The translations under genes and the position numbers were made by a program. From NCBI RefSeq assembly GCF_000003815.2, contig NC_049983.1, positions 14,362,273 to 14,426,272 on the forward strand: a DNA stretch of 64,000 nucleotides. Reading direction: 5' to 3'. Source of the DNA: Branchiostoma floridae (taxonomy: Eukaryota > Chordata > Leptocardii > Amphioxiformes > Branchiostomatidae). Shown here one piece after another: positions 62,559 to 64,000 of the stretch. The notes under the pieces are model-generated. The model was not told the origin of the DNA and searched no databases. It worked only from the letters and a program-made list of their open reading frames with translations. Position 1 is the stretch's first letter; every line of letters starts with the position of its first letter.

Positions 62559-63708
62559 CTACATGGTCCCGAGCTTCTTCGCAGTGCTTGGGCCAGGACT
62601 AGTAGGTTTGCCTGGAAGCGGTGGTTTGGGTGAAACTGGCGGTTTGTCCCGAGAGCGGAAACTACTGAAGCTGCTGGTGGACGTACCGAAGCTCCCTGCC
62701 GCCTGTGCGGAGGGCTGGCCACGAGTCAGGGACAGCTTGGCCGGTCTCTGGATCTGTACCTGCTCCACCGTACCTGCGCTGCTCTTTTCCGCTCTCAGGG
62801 CGGCTACCGCGCTGTCGCTACTCGTGCTGGTCGGCCTCGCCACTCTGTCCAGTCTGTCCCTCTCCAGAGTGTCCAATACTACATCTGGGGTATGTTTGGA
62901 GCTGGTCATCTCCAGGGCCTGTAACTCGGACATGACTGTCGCCAACGTCGCGTCGATCTCCCTCTCTATACTCTGGGTGACCTTCAGCTTCTCTTCCTGT
63001 TGCTCTTCATTCAGCGCGCTCAGGCTTCCCGAAACGCTGCTCGTCACGCCGGACGCCTGGCCGATGGTGTCCGTGTCCGAGCCCACATCTGACTTGGACG
63101 TGGATGGGGTCATGTGTTTGGGGGATACCGTGGATGGTGTGGTGAAGCCTGGGGTAGAAACAAGACTCTCCCTGTCGGAGTCATTCCTCAGGGAAGAGGT
63201 GTCTGTTGCCGTGTCACTAGAAAGAATGACAACAAAACAAATGACATTCATTAAGAGCACAAAACTCTTTTTTTTTAATACAAAAAAACAAAAATAGACT
63301 AACAACAAAGTCACTGTTGCACAAATAGTTTATGCAGGAAAAGTCTGCACTATATAAAAGATTTACAATACAAAACTTCAAGGTAAAAGTACATATAATT
63401 GACCACCATCTACTATTTACTCTAAAACTTAAATGAACAAGTAGTCACAAAAATAGGACCTCTGATACTACCAGTGCCTTTACATTTATTGAAATAAATT
63501 TTAAAAAGTTAAGATTTTGGGTCATACCTGCTTTTGACATGAATGTACTTGTCTGGCACCAAGCCGTCCTCCCCACGACACCGCCCCTCCCACCAGTCAT
63601 CCGAGGCACGTGAGAATAGCAGCAGGCTGTCTCCTTTCTTAAAAGACAGCTCCCTCTCTGTCCTTCCTACATAGTCAAATCTTGCTATGGCTTCCATTGG
63701 ATCAAGCT
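62559..63708 (-). CDS. SLIT-ROBO Rho GTPase-activating protein (srGAP), C-terminal exons, 5' part outside window
   Basis: Two minus-strand exons, 63528-63708 and 62559-63216, join in phase (AG|T). The first encodes a complete SH3 domain beginning [20 protein letters not shown], with the srGAP-typical [15 protein letters not shown] and [12 protein letters not shown]. The second encodes about 219 residues of Ser/Thr-rich tail. It has a short coiled-coil-like helix ([20 protein letters not shown]) and a proline-rich end ([13 protein letters not shown]) before the stop. In the family the SH3 domain binds ROBO1 and other partners, downstream of an F-BAR domain and a RhoGAP domain that would lie to the right of the window. 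Which vertebrate paralogue (SRGAP1-3) it corresponds to cannot be told; an invertebrate usually has one. Confidence 0.9.
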
Positions 63709-64000
63709 CTGCAACACAAGGGCAGTACCTTTAGCATACAATTCCAAGCAGAAACAGGTGGATTTGGAACAACCATATTAACCCAGTACATGCAAGAGTA
63801 TATTGTTGATTCAAAATTAGGACCTAATAGGTATTATCAAAATGCCCATAACTGCACTATTAACATTCTCTTTGTTGAGGCAGCTTTGTAGTACCCAACC
63901 TACATTGCTTACAAAATAAGGCAGGGATAATCTTTTATTACTCAGTGAGGAGCTCTCAGAGAAAAGCAGTATTTTTAGTAAAATAGCCTTTTTTTGGCAT

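Noticed and set aside
62563-63297. 244-codon plus-strand open frame
   Set aside because: Antisense to the srGAP tail exon. The composition reflects the Ser/Thr-rich sense strand, and the sense frame is supported by its splice junction to the SH3 exon.

Overview
This is a eukaryotic, metazoan window. Nearly every gene is split by GT-AG introns, the repeats are SINEs and cut-and-paste DNA transposons, and the proteins belong to animal families (NCKIPSD, DPM3, SLC35C1, FAM185A, zona pellucida, srGAP). Gene style and repeat content suggest a cephalochordate (amphioxus, Branchiostoma); that is my inference and is not proven here. Three N-runs (17499-17625, 34947-35046, 38274-38373) mark assembly gaps.

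Layout. 415-5004 (+) is the C-terminal two thirds of NCKIPSD. Tail to tail with it is DPM3 (6604-7742, -), complete in four exons. SLC35C1, a GDP-fucose transporter, follows (10022-15062, +). From 17.8 to 34.7 kb lie two tandem minus-strand copies of an unusual gene: a very long first coding exon encoding an array of winged-helix-like units, then six short exons encoding a SpoIIIAA/Ycf45-type P-loop ATPase. Both copies splice to complete open frames (954 and 1818 aa). The upstream copy (27.5-34.7 kb) has a canonical Walker A. The downstream copy (17.8-22.1 kb) has Lys changed to Arg in Walker A and a second altered family motif, as in a pseudo-ATPase partner. The 5.4 kb spacer between them is a graveyard of nested transposons, including a 1.78 kb element with a 9-bp target duplication whose ends are arrays of short palindromes.

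FAM185A (36391-39587, +) comes next. From 40.4 to 58.8 kb is a duplicated locus. A zona pellucida (ZP) domain membrane protein (49834-58807, -) is intact in ten exons. A decayed copy is left as two 3' exons (40388-41440) and one 5' exon relic (about 48919-48980). Interleaved on the opposite strand are three small transcobalamin/intrinsic-factor C-terminal-like (DUF4430) genes: A inside the decayed ZP copy, B beside it, and C nested in an intron of the intact ZP gene. The window ends in the 3' exons of an srGAP-family Rho GAP (62559-63708, -), after a long gene-poor stretch that probably holds its 3' UTR.

How genes relate. DPM3 and SLC35C1 both serve glycosylation (dolichol-phosphate mannose synthesis and Golgi GDP-fucose import) and lie head to head about 2.3 kb apart. 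NCKIPSD and srGAP are both actin/Rho-linked SH3 proteins, but they sit at opposite ends with no visible link. The winged-helix/ATPase pair is the most novel content: I know of no described animal protein with this architecture.
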